Position numbers and translations under genes: made by a program. Shown piece by piece: positions 7,588-15,338 of a stretch of DNA of 36,297 nt. The first letter of the stretch is position 1, and each line of letters opens with the position of its first letter. This DNA comes from Bordetella parapertussis. Lineage in GTDB: Bacteria; Pseudomonadota; Gammaproteobacteria; Burkholderiales; SG8-41. The stretch covers positions 1-36,297 of the forward strand of contig CAMBSS010000022.1 of assembly GCA_945870465.1 (NCBI GenBank). Direction: 5' to 3'. A model generated the notes under the pieces. That model was not told where the DNA came from and did not search any database. It saw nothing but the letters and a program-made list of their open reading frames with translations.

Positions 7588-8586
7588 TTACTCCAGCTTC
7601 ATCCCGATGTCTTTCACGATCTGCCGCCAGCGATTGACGTCGGCGAACACGAATTTCGCGAACTCCTCCTGCGTCATCGGCACGACTTCTCCGCCTTCGC
7701 GCGCGAATTGCTCCTTCAGTTGTGGCGCCTGTAGCGCCTTACGCAAGGTTTCGGCGAGCCGGTTGACGATGTCGGACGGCGTCTTGCCCGGCGCCGCGAG
7801 GCCCCAAAACTGCTCGCTCACGTAAGGGACGCCGCCTTCCGTGATGGTCGGGATCTCGGGGGCGAAAGCCGAACGCTGGGCGCTGGCGACACCCAGCGCC
7901 TTGAGACGGCCCGCTTTCACCTGTACCAGTGCCGAAGGCAGGGTGGTAATCACCATTTCCACCTGCCCGCCGATGAGTTCGGTGAGCGCGGGGCCTATGC
8001 TCTTGTAGGGAACGTGAACGATCCTGATGCCGGCCAGCTTGGCGAACAGCTCGGTGGTCAGGTGATTGCTGCCACCGGTACCGGAAGAACCGTAGTTCAG
8101 TTCGCCGGGGCGCTTGCGCGCGAGCGCCACCAGTTCCTTCACCGACTTGATCGGCATCGAAGGGTGCACGACGACGATCATCGGGCTTTTCGCCATGATG
8201 CCGATATAGGCGAAATCACTGAACACATCGTACGACATCTTCGCGCGCACCGCTGCGTTCGTCGTAAATGATGTTTGTATCGTCAGTATGGTGTAGCCGT
8301 CGGGGTCCGAACGCGCGACGTGCTCGGCGCCTATCATCGCGCCCGCCCCGGGCCGGTTGTCGACGACGAACCCCTGCCCGAGCATCGGCCCCATCACCAG
8401 CGCGGTGGCGCGCGACAGGGTGTCGTTACTGGCGCCGGGCGCGAAGGGCACCACCAGGCGTATCGGTTTCGCCGGATAGGCAGGCGCCTGGCTAGCCACA
8501 TCAGCGCTTGCCACGGCAGAAAGAATCACCAGGCCGGCACGCAGCATGCGGGCGTTCCCGGCTGTCGAGTCGCGAACGTCAGTCAT
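7588..8586 (-). CDS. Bug/TctC-family periplasmic substrate-binding protein (2 of 7)
   Basis: This 332 aa member has F-A-P-G-A-S-N-D-T in the ligand loop, V-D-N-R-P-G-A-G-A-M, D-P-D-G-Y-T-I-L and V-P-Y-K-S-I-G-P-A-L. The N-terminus (MTDVRDSTAGNARMLRAGLV) is longer than usual before the hydrophobic core. The ATG at 8586 is chosen because GAGGAG lies at the right distance; the Met at position 14 is the alternative that would give a more standard signal. It lies 52 bp downstream of a cupin gene on the same strand, so the two may be transcribed together. It is convergent with the previous Bug gene. Confidence 0.92.
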   Translation of the reverse strand: MTDVRDSTAGNARMLRAGLVILSAVASADVASQAPAYPAKPIRLVVPFAPGASNDTLSRATALVMGPMLGQGFVVDNRPGAGAMIGAEHVARSDPDGYTILTIQTSFTTNAAVRAKMSYDVFSDFAYIGIMAKSPMIVVVHPSMPIKSVKELVALARKRPGELNYGSSGTGGSNHLTTELFAKLAGIRIVHVPYKSIGPALTELIGGQVEMVITTLPSALVQVKAGRLKALGVASAQRSAFAPEIPTITEGGVPYVSEQFWGLAAPGKTPSDIVNRLAETLRKALQAPQLKEQFAREGGEVVPMTQEEFAKFVFADVNRWRQIVKDIGMKLE

Positions 8587-8638
8587 CTTGCTTCTCCTCA
8601 AGCAGTACACCTCAGAACAAACGGCCGACTGCGCTTCG

Positions 8639-9103
8639 TCAGTGTTTCTCGTTCCAGCCGGTCGTCTTCGCTCCTTCCGTTGCAACCAGCACGAACGCCA
8701 TCACGCACGGCTCGGTGCCGCGGTTGTTCCAGTTGTGCAGCGTGCCGCGCTGTATGACCACGTCGCCGGGCTTCAGATGCACTTCGCCGTCTTCCATCTC
8801 CATCCACATTTCTCCGGAGAGGCAGATCGCGTAATCGACGGAGTCGGTCTTGTGCCAGCGCGGAATGTTCTTGGGCTCATAGCGGCCGTAGCGGAATACT
8901 GAGCCGCCGGCGAGGCTGGTGCCGAGATCCCACGTGTTCGGATCTTCCTCCGTCGTCTCGGCAGGCAGTTTGCGCGTCGCCCACATCGGGATGTTGTCGA
9001 ACCCCGGCCGCAGGTTGATGGGCACGATCTCGTTGTCCCACTTGATGCAGCTTTTTCCGTCTTTGTTGAAACCGGTGACGACTCTACGGCCTTTGATGCT
9101 CAT
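8639..9103 (-). CDS. Cupin-domain protein (154 aa)
   Basis: A single-cupin protein. The core reads Y-A-I-C-L-S-G-E-M-W-M-E-M-E-D-G-E-V, then L-K-P-G-D-V-V-I-Q-R-G-T-L-H-N-W-N-N, which matches cupin motif 2 with its metal-binding His. The first motif is weakly conserved (W-H-K-T-D-S-V-D-Y). There is no signal peptide. Similar proteins often accompany aromatic or keto-acid degradation genes, but the reaction here is not determined. The ATG at 9103 follows CAGGAGAACTTGCA. It is upstream of and co-directional with a Bug protein, which may bring in a related compound. Confidence 0.82.
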   Translation of the reverse strand: MSIKGRRVVTGFNKDGKSCIKWDNEIVPINLRPGFDNIPMWATRKLPAETTEEDPNTWDLGTSLAGGSVFRYGRYEPKNIPRWHKTDSVDYAICLSGEMWMEMEDGEVHLKPGDVVIQRGTLHNWNNRGTEPCVMAFVLVATEGAKTTGWNEKH

Positions 9104-9217
9104 TGCAAGTTCTCCTGTAAGTGCGATTAGATGGAAAAACAAACGAAAACAAACGGGCCAGGCCTGGCTGATTGTATAAAAGCGGTGGCGCAGGTGCAGG
9201 CACGATCATTGTTTTGC

Positions 9218-9613
9218 CTATACCCGCATCGTGCCCGGGAGTCGGGTCGCCTTGACGTCAAAGGTTGCCGTTGTCCGGCATCCGAGTCGCCGGCTATGCG
9301 CGGCAATAAGACAATCGGAAAACCCGCAGGCGCTGTCCGTCCATTGAAACAGCGCTTCCTCCAGCGCGGGTTCATCCTCAAAGGACAGTTCACGAGATTC
9401 CAGCGCAGCACGAAACACACCCAGCACCGCCTCCCGGCTCAAGCCGTACCGGCTCCGCAGGACCCACTCGGTTTCGACCAGTACCGGCAGCGATACCAGC
9501 ACCGGTTCGTCGCGGCTGACGGCCTGGTCCACGAGTTTTCGCGCGCGACGGGTCTGCTCGGCATCATCCGAGACCAGAAGCCGGATGAGGACGTTGGTGT
9601 CGATGCCTAGCAT
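9218..9613 (-). CDS. PIN-domain ribonuclease toxin (VapC-like)
   Basis: This 131 aa protein begins MLGIDTNVLIRLLVSDD, the first PIN-domain strand with its catalytic Asp5. It continues with the conserved Glu in V-L-V-E-T-E-W-V-L and the acidic pair around F-S-D-C-L-I-A and T-F-D-V-K-A. These carboxylates bind the metal ion used for RNA cleavage. Length and layout are typical for VapC toxins. Its gene begins 10 bp after the antitoxin stop on the same strand, as in a classical toxin-antitoxin operon. Confidence 0.9.
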   Translation of the reverse strand: MLGIDTNVLIRLLVSDDAEQTRRARKLVDQAVSRDEPVLVSLPVLVETEWVLRSRYGLSREAVLGVFRAALESRELSFEDEPALEEALFQWTDSACGFSDCLIAAHSRRLGCRTTATFDVKATRLPGTMRV

Positions 9614-9623
9614 CAGCTCGCGC

Positions 9624-9833
9624 CTAACGGTTCATTTGCGCTATCGATACGCGCTTGCGGCCCGGCGGCTTGATCGCGATATCCCTGATGCTCCGGTTCT
9701 TGACGCGTACGATGATCGTGCCGTCCTCAAGAACGGTGAAGTGAATCCGGTCGCCGGGTTTGAGGTTCGCGGCGGCGCGCACATCCTTGGGGATTGTAGT
9801 CTGACCCTTGCTGGTCACAGTCGCGAATGCCAT
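9624..9833 (-). CDS. AbrB/MazE-like antitoxin with swapped-hairpin DNA-binding domain
   Basis: This 69 aa protein opens MAFATVTSKGQTTIPKDVR, the standard AbrB-type fold signature, followed by A-N-L-K-P-G-D-R-I-H-F and a charged, basic C-terminal tail that would wrap the toxin. It should neutralise the neighbouring PIN toxin and repress the pair's promoter. The ATG at 9833 is preferred to an upstream in-frame TTG because an AAAGGGATT site precedes it. It ends 10 bp before the toxin start. The upstream 150 bp up to the next gene should contain its promoter, though no clear operator palindrome was seen. Confidence 0.9.
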   Translation of the reverse strand: MAFATVTSKGQTTIPKDVRAAANLKPGDRIHFTVLEDGTIIVRVKNRSIRDIAIKPPGRKRVSIAQMNR

Positions 9834-9986
9834 GATCAATCCCTTTCATCCTTACTATTTTGAGTATTGTAAGAGCACGATTGGCAGGCGTCCAGTCCCC
9901 GGCGCGCAAGCAGTTGAATCATCCCGCAGGCGCGGCCGGCACTGCAAGTGCGCCGTCCGCACCGCAGCACCGCACCGGGCCGACAT

Positions 9987-10766
9987 CTAGTCCCGGTCGA
10001 CGGATTCGGCGAAAGGCGAATCGCTCAGATGCTCTTTTTGCAGCCATACCATATAGGCGCCCCACGCGAGGCCCATGCACATCATGGCCTGACCCACCCG
10101 GGCGACGAAGATGCCCACACCCAGCGCGTGCAGCAGCCACCATTTTCCCATCATGCTGAAGAGGTTGACCCAGTCGTGGCCATCGTCTTCGGCACTGCTC
10201 TTGCCGCTGACCATCATCGCCTGCGGATCGCCGGCGTCGTGCATGTACCAACCGGTGTAAATCATCGAATAGCCGAGCAGCCAGAACGCGAGCGAGGCGC
10301 CGAACGGGTCGCGCCGTTTGACCAGCAGCGCGACGCCGAGAATGATGGGGAACAAATGCTGGGCGAGCGTGCCGCCGAAGAACATCATGAATTCGCCGAA
10401 CACGCGGAAGATGACGTGCCCCGCCTCGTGCCATGGCAGGATCACTTTTGACATGAACAAGCCGCCGAGGTCGCCGTACTTGATGTCGGTATCGCGAAAA
10501 ATCTTGATCGTGTAAAGGCCGAACAGCACGAGCGCCGCAATGCGCCCGTACCAATTCGCCTTGGCCACCGCATCGGGCACGTGAAACAGCCAGCCCGCGA
10601 GCGAGGTCCGCTTTACTTCTTCGGCCCTGGCTTCTTCCCGTTCTTCCCGCGTAAGCATGCTGGCGAACTTCGCCAGCACGATGCCGCACGCCGGGCACGC
10701 AGCCGGCAGCGACTGGTCCGCGGGCAGCGGCGCGTGGCCGCATTTCGGGCAGACGGGATAACCCAC
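9987..10766 (-). CDS. Zinc-ribbon plus multi-pass membrane protein with HEAGH motif (M50-like)
   Basis: The 259 aa protein starts with a zinc ribbon (C6-P-K-C9 and C24-P-A-C27), then a charged helix rich in Glu/Arg (about 38-53), then a membrane domain. A H-E-A-G-H motif at residues 113-117 lies just before a long hydrophobic stretch with F-G-G-T-L-A-Q-H-L-F-P. This arrangement resembles the site-2-protease class (M50), where HExxH binds catalytic zinc at the membrane. The usual second Asp motif (LDG/NxxPxxxLDG) is not seen, so protease activity is uncertain. The start is GTG with AGGAC upstream, 9 bp after the stop of the alpha/beta hydrolase gene, so the two are very likely co-transcribed. 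Confidence 0.75.
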   Translation of the reverse strand: MGYPVCPKCGHAPLPADQSLPAACPACGIVLAKFASMLTREEREEARAEEVKRTSLAGWLFHVPDAVAKANWYGRIAALVLFGLYTIKIFRDTDIKYGDLGGLFMSKVILPWHEAGHVIFRVFGEFMMFFGGTLAQHLFPIILGVALLVKRRDPFGASLAFWLLGYSMIYTGWYMHDAGDPQAMMVSGKSSAEDDGHDWVNLFSMMGKWWLLHALGVGIFVARVGQAMMCMGLAWGAYMVWLQKEHLSDSPFAESVDRD

Positions 10767-10775
10767 TATCGGGTC

Positions 10776-11534
10776 CTATGCGGCCTTCGCTGGCTGGTGC
10801 GCTTTCATGAACGAGCGCACCTGGCGCACCACCAGCGGGACTTGTTCCTTCGGCTCGTACCACGGGAACATGCTCACCTCGGATTTCGGCGCGAGCAGCG
10901 CGGCTTCCCTCGCCACCGCGTACGGGTGCGGCGGCGTGTCGTCGGGCAGGATGAGCACGGGCGTCTGGCACGAGCGCACGAAATCACGCGTCACCGTGAA
11001 TACGAAATCGGGATTGGTGCGGTACATCTTCGTCAGGAATTGATCGACCAGTTCCTTCGTGATCTCGGGCCGGCGGGCGGTCAGCGTCGCGCCCCAGCCC
11101 TTGGTGTTGTTTTCGTAGAAAAGCTCGCGCTTCTCGGGACGGGAGCCGCTCGGGTTCGCCAGTACGGCGGCGATGATGCGTTGCGGCGCGCGCTTTAGCA
11201 GGTTCCAGATGAAAGGGCCGCCGATGCAAAAGCCGAGCACCATGAATTCCTTGATGCCGAGGTGGTCCATCAGGCCAAGGTGGTCGTCGGTGTACATGTC
11301 CCACGGCCGGTCGACCTCGAGCGGGCCGGTCGATTCGCCGCCATTGGCATTGCGCAGGTCGCTGATGATGCAGCGATACTCGCTCTTGAACTCCGCGATC
11401 GGATTGAACGGCGCTTTTTCGGACATATAGGAAATTTTCGAGTTCAACCCGCCGCCGGAGATAAGCAGCAGCGGAATGCCGGAACCGGCCTCTTCGAAAT
11501 GGATACGAGCTTCACCTCTTGCGTAAAACGGCAT
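10776..11534 (-). CDS. Alpha/beta hydrolase with Cys nucleophile (252 aa)
   Basis: The fold is shown by L-L-L-I-S-G-G-G near the oxyanion position and S-D-L-R-N-A-N-G-G-E-S. The nucleophile elbow is G-F-C-I-G-G with Cys103, as in dienelactone hydrolases, rather than Ser. The acid is probably in L-P-D-D-T-P-P-H-P. The usual C-terminal catalytic His is not in its normal place, where the sequence reads M-F-P-W-Y-E-P-K-E. His203 in the PPHP segment might serve instead. The substrate is unknown. The ATG at 11534 has GGGAGAAACC upstream. It is followed at 9 bp by the membrane zinc-ribbon gene and preceded at 165 bp by a Bug protein on the same strand. Confidence 0.85.
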   Translation of the reverse strand: MPFYARGEARIHFEEAGSGIPLLLISGGGLNSKISYMSEKAPFNPIAEFKSEYRCIISDLRNANGGESTGPLEVDRPWDMYTDDHLGLMDHLGIKEFMVLGFCIGGPFIWNLLKRAPQRIIAAVLANPSGSRPEKRELFYENNTKGWGATLTARRPEITKELVDQFLTKMYRTNPDFVFTVTRDFVRSCQTPVLILPDDTPPHPYAVAREAALLAPKSEVSMFPWYEPKEQVPLVVRQVRSFMKAHQPAKAA

Positions 11535-11699
11535 TGCGGTTTCTCCCCTGTTCGGTGCTTGTAATGCGGACTTGCCCGGCGCGGCGGCAGGGTCGATTTT
11601 GCCATAGTGACTGCGCGGTTGCCGCGGCAAGTCTCAATGCGCGGAGCAATGCAGGTTCGGCTGAAGACCGCAGCACGCAACCGACAGTTCAGGCGATCA

Positions 11700-12689
11700 T
11701 CATTCCTGCTTGAGCCCGAGACCTTGCGCGAGCTTGCGCCAGCGGGCAAGCTCGGCCTGCATCGTCGCCACGAGCTGCTCCGGCGTGCTGCCCAAAGGCT
11801 CGATGCCGAGCGTCGCCAGCCGCTCGCGCATGTCGGGCTGGCTCACGATTTTTACGAGCTCGGTGTTGAGGCGGGAGACGATCGCCGCCGGCGTGCCGGC
11901 CGGCGCCAGCACCGAATACGACGCGACGACATTGAAATCGGGATAGCCCGACTCGGCGACGGTCGGCACCTCGGGCAGCATGGACAGGCGCTTGGCGGTG
12001 GTGACGGCAAGCAGGCGCAGGCGGCCGCTGCGGACATGGGGCAGGCTGGCCGGCGCGCCGATGAACGTCATCTCGCACTGGCCGGAAATAACGTCGTTCA
12101 CCGCCAGCGAGCCGCCTTTGTACGGGACGTGGACGATATCGATGCCCGCGAGGGACTTCAGCAGTTCACCCGCGAGGTGCGTCGGTCCGCCAGCGCCGGA
12201 CGATGCAAAATTGATCTGGCCGGGCCGCGCGCGCGCCAGCGCAACCAGCTCCTTGACGCTGCGCGCCGGCAGCGACGGATTGACCACCAGCGTCTGCGCG
12301 CCGATCGCCACCATCGAGACGGGCGCAAAATCCTTCAGCGGGTGATACGGCATGGTCGTCCGGAACGCCGGATTCATGGTGTGGCCGGAGCTCACGTAGG
12401 CGAGCGTATAGCCGTCAGGCAGCGCTTTGGCGACGAATTCTCCCGCCACGATGCCGTCGGCGCCCGGCCGGTTGTCGATGATCACCGATTGGCCCAAGGC
12501 CTCCGAGAGGCGCTGCGCGATCAAGCGCGCCGATACGTCAACCGCGCCGCCCGCCGTAAAACCGACGGTCATCCGTATCAGCCGCGTTGGATATTTCGTT
12601 GCATCGGCGGATGCGCTCTGCGCGCACAGGCTGCCGGCCGCCAGCGCCAGACAAAGCGCAACCACCGCTGCTTGAAAAATTCGCACCAT
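11700..12689 (-). CDS. Bug/TctC-family periplasmic substrate-binding protein (3 of 7)
   Basis: The protein is 329 aa with a signal peptide (MVRIFQAAVVALCLALAAGS, cleavage near CAQ). Ligand-loop motif F-T-A-G-G-A-V-D-V, then D-N-R-P-G-A-D-G-I-V, L-P-D-G-Y-T-L-A and V-P-Y-K-G-G-S-L. GGAGGAG precedes the ATG at good spacing; longer in-frame versions run into dispersed element copy C and are rejected. It lies upstream of the Cys-type hydrolase and the membrane zinc-ribbon gene, so the hydrolase could act on the compound bound here. That link is inference. Confidence 0.92.
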   Translation of the reverse strand: MVRIFQAAVVALCLALAAGSLCAQSASADATKYPTRLIRMTVGFTAGGAVDVSARLIAQRLSEALGQSVIIDNRPGADGIVAGEFVAKALPDGYTLAYVSSGHTMNPAFRTTMPYHPLKDFAPVSMVAIGAQTLVVNPSLPARSVKELVALARARPGQINFASSGAGGPTHLAGELLKSLAGIDIVHVPYKGGSLAVNDVISGQCEMTFIGAPASLPHVRSGRLRLLAVTTAKRLSMLPEVPTVAESGYPDFNVVASYSVLAPAGTPAAIVSRLNTELVKIVSQPDMRERLATLGIEPLGSTPEQLVATMQAELARWRKLAQGLGLKQE

Positions 12690-13133
12690 CGTTGATCTCC
12701 TCCGCCGCCGCGCAATAGTTTCAATTAGAAATCTCAAAAATACAACACCGACAAGCAACCGCCGATATATTCCTTTTAATACCCCCTTGAGGGCTACGCC
12801 GATTGACGCCGATGTAATTGGTGATGAGTGAAGGGTAATGGGTAATGGGTGAGTTACGCATTGCCCCTTGCCCATTCTGCATCACGATTTTAATTGTTTT
12901 CAATCATATATCTGCGTTCATCCGCGTTTATCGGCGGTTCCGCACTGCTTTTTTGAGATAGCTTCTGACAGCTTCTGGTTCCGTTTCGCGCAGACCGGAC
13001 GGGCATCGTAGCAGATGATGCCAATCGCCGAAACCCGATTGACACGCGATGGCCATTTGCCGCTAAATGCGAATTCATGCAGCCGCCGGACGCACAGAGC
13101 GGCAGTTCACCACGTCATCAAAGGAAATGCCGA
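12690..13133. other. Intergenic region between divergent genes, mostly copy C of the dispersed element
   Basis: About 440 bp separate the Bug gene from the dioxygenase gene. The part near the Bug gene is its ribosome site and leader, the middle is element copy C, and the last 170 bp hold no visible gene. The dioxygenase promoter should lie in this final part. Confidence 0.6.
12732..12964 (+). repeat. Dispersed MITE-like intergenic element, copy C
   Basis: Same orientation as copy B. It begins AATCTCAAAAATACAACACC and continues GACAAGCAACCGCCGAT. It then carries an extra insertion with TACCCCCTTGAGGGCTACGC not found in A or B. After that come GTAATTGGTGATGAGTGAAG, two GGGTAAT-type heptamers, TACGCATTGCCCCTTGCCCA, and the right end TATCGGCGGTTCCGCACTGC with TTTTTTGAGATAGCTT. 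The insertion recurs in element D, linking the two element types. Confidence 0.85.
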
Positions 13134-13997
13134 ATGTCCATTCAAATAAAAGCCAGCGGCGCCGCGCTCGGCGCGGAAATCATCGGCGCCGACCTGACGA
13201 GGCCGCTTGACGACGCCACGTTCGCGCAAATCCGCGACGCCTTCTACCGGCACGAAGTCATTTATTTCCGCGGGCAGGCGCTCAGCGATGAAGACCATAT
13301 CCGCTTCAGCGCGGGCTTCGGCAAGCTGCGCAAACTGAAACTCACCAACCAGCTCCACGTTGATCATCCGGAAATTTTCGTGGTCTCCAATATCAAGAAG
13401 GACGGCAAGCACATCGGCAGCTACGATGCGGGCATCTTCTGGCACACCGATGGCGCCTATCTGCCCAATCCGCACGCCGTCTCCGCGCTGCGCGCGCTGG
13501 AAGTGCCGGTGGTCGGCGGCCGCGTGCTCGGCGACACCAATTTCGCCAGCACCTCGGCCGCCTACGACGCCCTGCCGCAGTCCATGAAAGAACGTCTCGA
13601 CGGGCTGCAGGCGCTGCACAGCATCATGCAGCGCTTGAGCAAGACACTGGAATCCGGCATCAAGAAGGACTACAACGCCGCGATGAAATCCGAACCGGAA
13701 GCCGTCCATCCGCTGGTGCGCGTGCACCCGGTGAACGGCCGCAAATGCCTGTACGTGACCGAAGGCTACACCGTGCGCATCCTCGGCCTGCCTGAAGACG
13801 AGAGCCGCGACCTGATCACCGAGCTCACCGCGCATTGCACCAAGCCGGAATTCACCTACCTGCACCAATGGCGCAAGAATGACCTCGTGATGTGGGACGA
13901 CTGCTCGACCCAGCACAAGGCCACCTTCGACTACCCCGCATCAACGCCGCGGCTCATGCATCGCACGACAGTGATAGCGGAAGGCGCTGGCGCGTAA
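13134..13997 (+). CDS. TauD/TfdA-family Fe(II)/2-oxoglutarate dioxygenase
   Basis: This 287 aa enzyme shows the facial triad of the family: H104-T-D106 in F-W-H-T-D-G and the distal His261 in S-T-Q-H-K-A-T-F-D. The 2-oxoglutarate-binding Arg is in P-R-L-M-H-R-T (Arg277). The N-terminal A-L-G-A-E-I-I-G-A-D-L is typical of TauD. Family members hydroxylate or desaturate taurine, chlorinated phenoxy acids, sulfonates or other small acids; the substrate here cannot be named. The ATG at 13134 is chosen because AAGGAA lies just upstream. It is convergent with the Gfo/Idh gene and stands alone on its strand. Confidence 0.92.
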   Translation: MSIQIKASGAALGAEIIGADLTRPLDDATFAQIRDAFYRHEVIYFRGQALSDEDHIRFSAGFGKLRKLKLTNQLHVDHPEIFVVSNIKKDGKHIGSYDAGIFWHTDGAYLPNPHAVSALRALEVPVVGGRVLGDTNFASTSAAYDALPQSMKERLDGLQALHSIMQRLSKTLESGIKKDYNAAMKSEPEAVHPLVRVHPVNGRKCLYVTEGYTVRILGLPEDESRDLITELTAHCTKPEFTYLHQWRKNDLVMWDDCSTQHKATFDYPASTPRLMHRTTVIAEGAGA

Positions 13998-14171
13998 GCA
14001 ATGACAAACAGGTCCAACGCTCCAACTTATACCGCCAACGTTTTCAAATGACGCCGCCGGGGCAGTACAACCTCAATCAGCAAGTGCCGAGCGCTGCGCG
14101 CTGCGCGCACTTCGCGCACGGCTTTGCGGATGCTGTTTTCTTTCACGTGTTGTTCCACTTGAGCACTATAG

Positions 14172-15269
14172 TCAGGCGACCGGCAATTCGCGCCCCGTCT
14201 CCGACGACTGCCTGATCGTATCAAGGAAGCGGTGCAGGTCGACCGCGGTGTCGAATGTCGGCAATTGGTTTTTGCCGGTGCGGACCGCGTCGGCAAACAA
14301 TTTATACATCTGCCCGACGTTGAACGGGTCACCGCGCGGAAACTCCGGCGGCACCCAGGTAAACCGCTCGGGGATCGCGAGGTCTTTCAGTTCGTGGCTG
14401 CGCTGCGCCCCCTGCAGTCGCGGCATTTCGCCGCGCTGGGACGAGACGTCGCTGGTCGCGTCCTGCGTGCCTTCGCGCCCGTAAACGACCATGCGAAAGC
14501 CGCCGCCTGCCCACGGCACCGCCGCGACATGCACCGAAGCCACCGCTCCGCTCGCGAGCTTGCCGCTGACCATGATGTTGTCGGGCGAAGTCACGGCCAC
14601 CATCTGCCTGGTGTCGGTCTGCAGCCATTGTTTGGCCTGCGTCGTGACCATGCACGATACACGCGCGAAGTTGCCCGCGACGAAACGCAGCGCGTCGATG
14701 ACGTGCCCGTTGGCGATGGTCAGCGGATTTGCGCCGAGCGTCACGTCGCGCTGCCAGGTGCGCGCGGCAGGCCGCGCCAGCGCGCCGTCACGCATGCAGT
14801 CGGCATGACACGAGAGCACCTCGCCTACATAGCCGGATTCGACCAGCTCTTTCATGTACAGCAGCGCAGGACTCACGCGCGATTGCAGGCCGACCACCGT
14901 CTGCACGCCCCTGGCGCGGGCGAGCGTGGCCAGTTCTTCCGCTTCAGCAGTGGTGCGGCCGAGCGGCCACTCGGTGTAGACATGCTTGCCGGCTGCGATG
15001 GCGGCCCTGGTCGGCTCGTAGTGCGACGGCACCCGCACGCACACGGCCACCGCGTCGATTTCCGGTGATGCGCACATCGCGTGGAAATCAGTGAACGCGA
15101 GCTTTGCGCCAAACGCTTTGCGGGCTTCTTCGGCGCTTTCGGGCCTGGTGGTGCAGACCGCGGTTATTTCGACATCCGGGCTCGCCAGCAGCGCCGGGAA
15201 GTGCGACTGCGAGGCCCAGGTCGAACGAACGTTGGCGCCGATAAATCCCAAACGCAGCTTGTTGGCCAT
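14172..15269 (-). CDS. Gfo/Idh/MocA-type protein with EWP instead of EKP (copy 1)
   Basis: The 365 aa protein has an N-terminal Rossmann domain (L-R-L-G-F-I-G-A-N, then A-V-C-T-T-R-P) and a C-terminal alpha/beta domain with a large sheet, the layout of NAD(P)-dependent sugar-type dehydrogenases. The normally invariant E-K-P motif, whose Lys is catalytic, reads T-E100-W101-P102-L-G. Dehydrogenase activity is therefore doubtful or altered. A paralog of the same length with the same replacement lies at 34398. The ATG at 15269 replaces an ORF start 17 codons upstream. PuuD-type gene 69 bp upstream is on the same strand. Confidence 0.9.
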   Translation of the reverse strand: MANKLRLGFIGANVRSTWASQSHFPALLASPDVEITAVCTTRPESAEEARKAFGAKLAFTDFHAMCASPEIDAVAVCVRVPSHYEPTRAAIAAGKHVYTEWPLGRTTAEAEELATLARARGVQTVVGLQSRVSPALLYMKELVESGYVGEVLSCHADCMRDGALARPAARTWQRDVTLGANPLTIANGHVIDALRFVAGNFARVSCMVTTQAKQWLQTDTRQMVAVTSPDNIMVSGKLASGAVASVHVAAVPWAGGGFRMVVYGREGTQDATSDVSSQRGEMPRLQGAQRSHELKDLAIPERFTWVPPEFPRGDPFNVGQMYKLFADAVRTGKNQLPTFDTAVDLHRFLDTIRQSSETGRELPVA

Positions 15270-15338
15270 TAGTACCCCAGGGTAATTGCGTCCCGCATTA
15301 TTGCAGAGAACGCCCGCCATTCGGGACGCGCCTGAACG

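Noticed and set aside
11607..12695. A 362-codon open frame on the plus strand
   Set aside because: Antisense shadow of a Bug gene; Arg/Ala-rich composition without domains.
1272..12964. Insertion sequence with its own transposase
   Set aside because: The repeated elements are under 270 bp and have no coding frame resembling a transposase anywhere in the window.
13998..14171. Small gene between the dioxygenase and Gfo/Idh genes
   Set aside because: The possible frames are short, Arg-rich and have no ribosome site. No motif was recognised.
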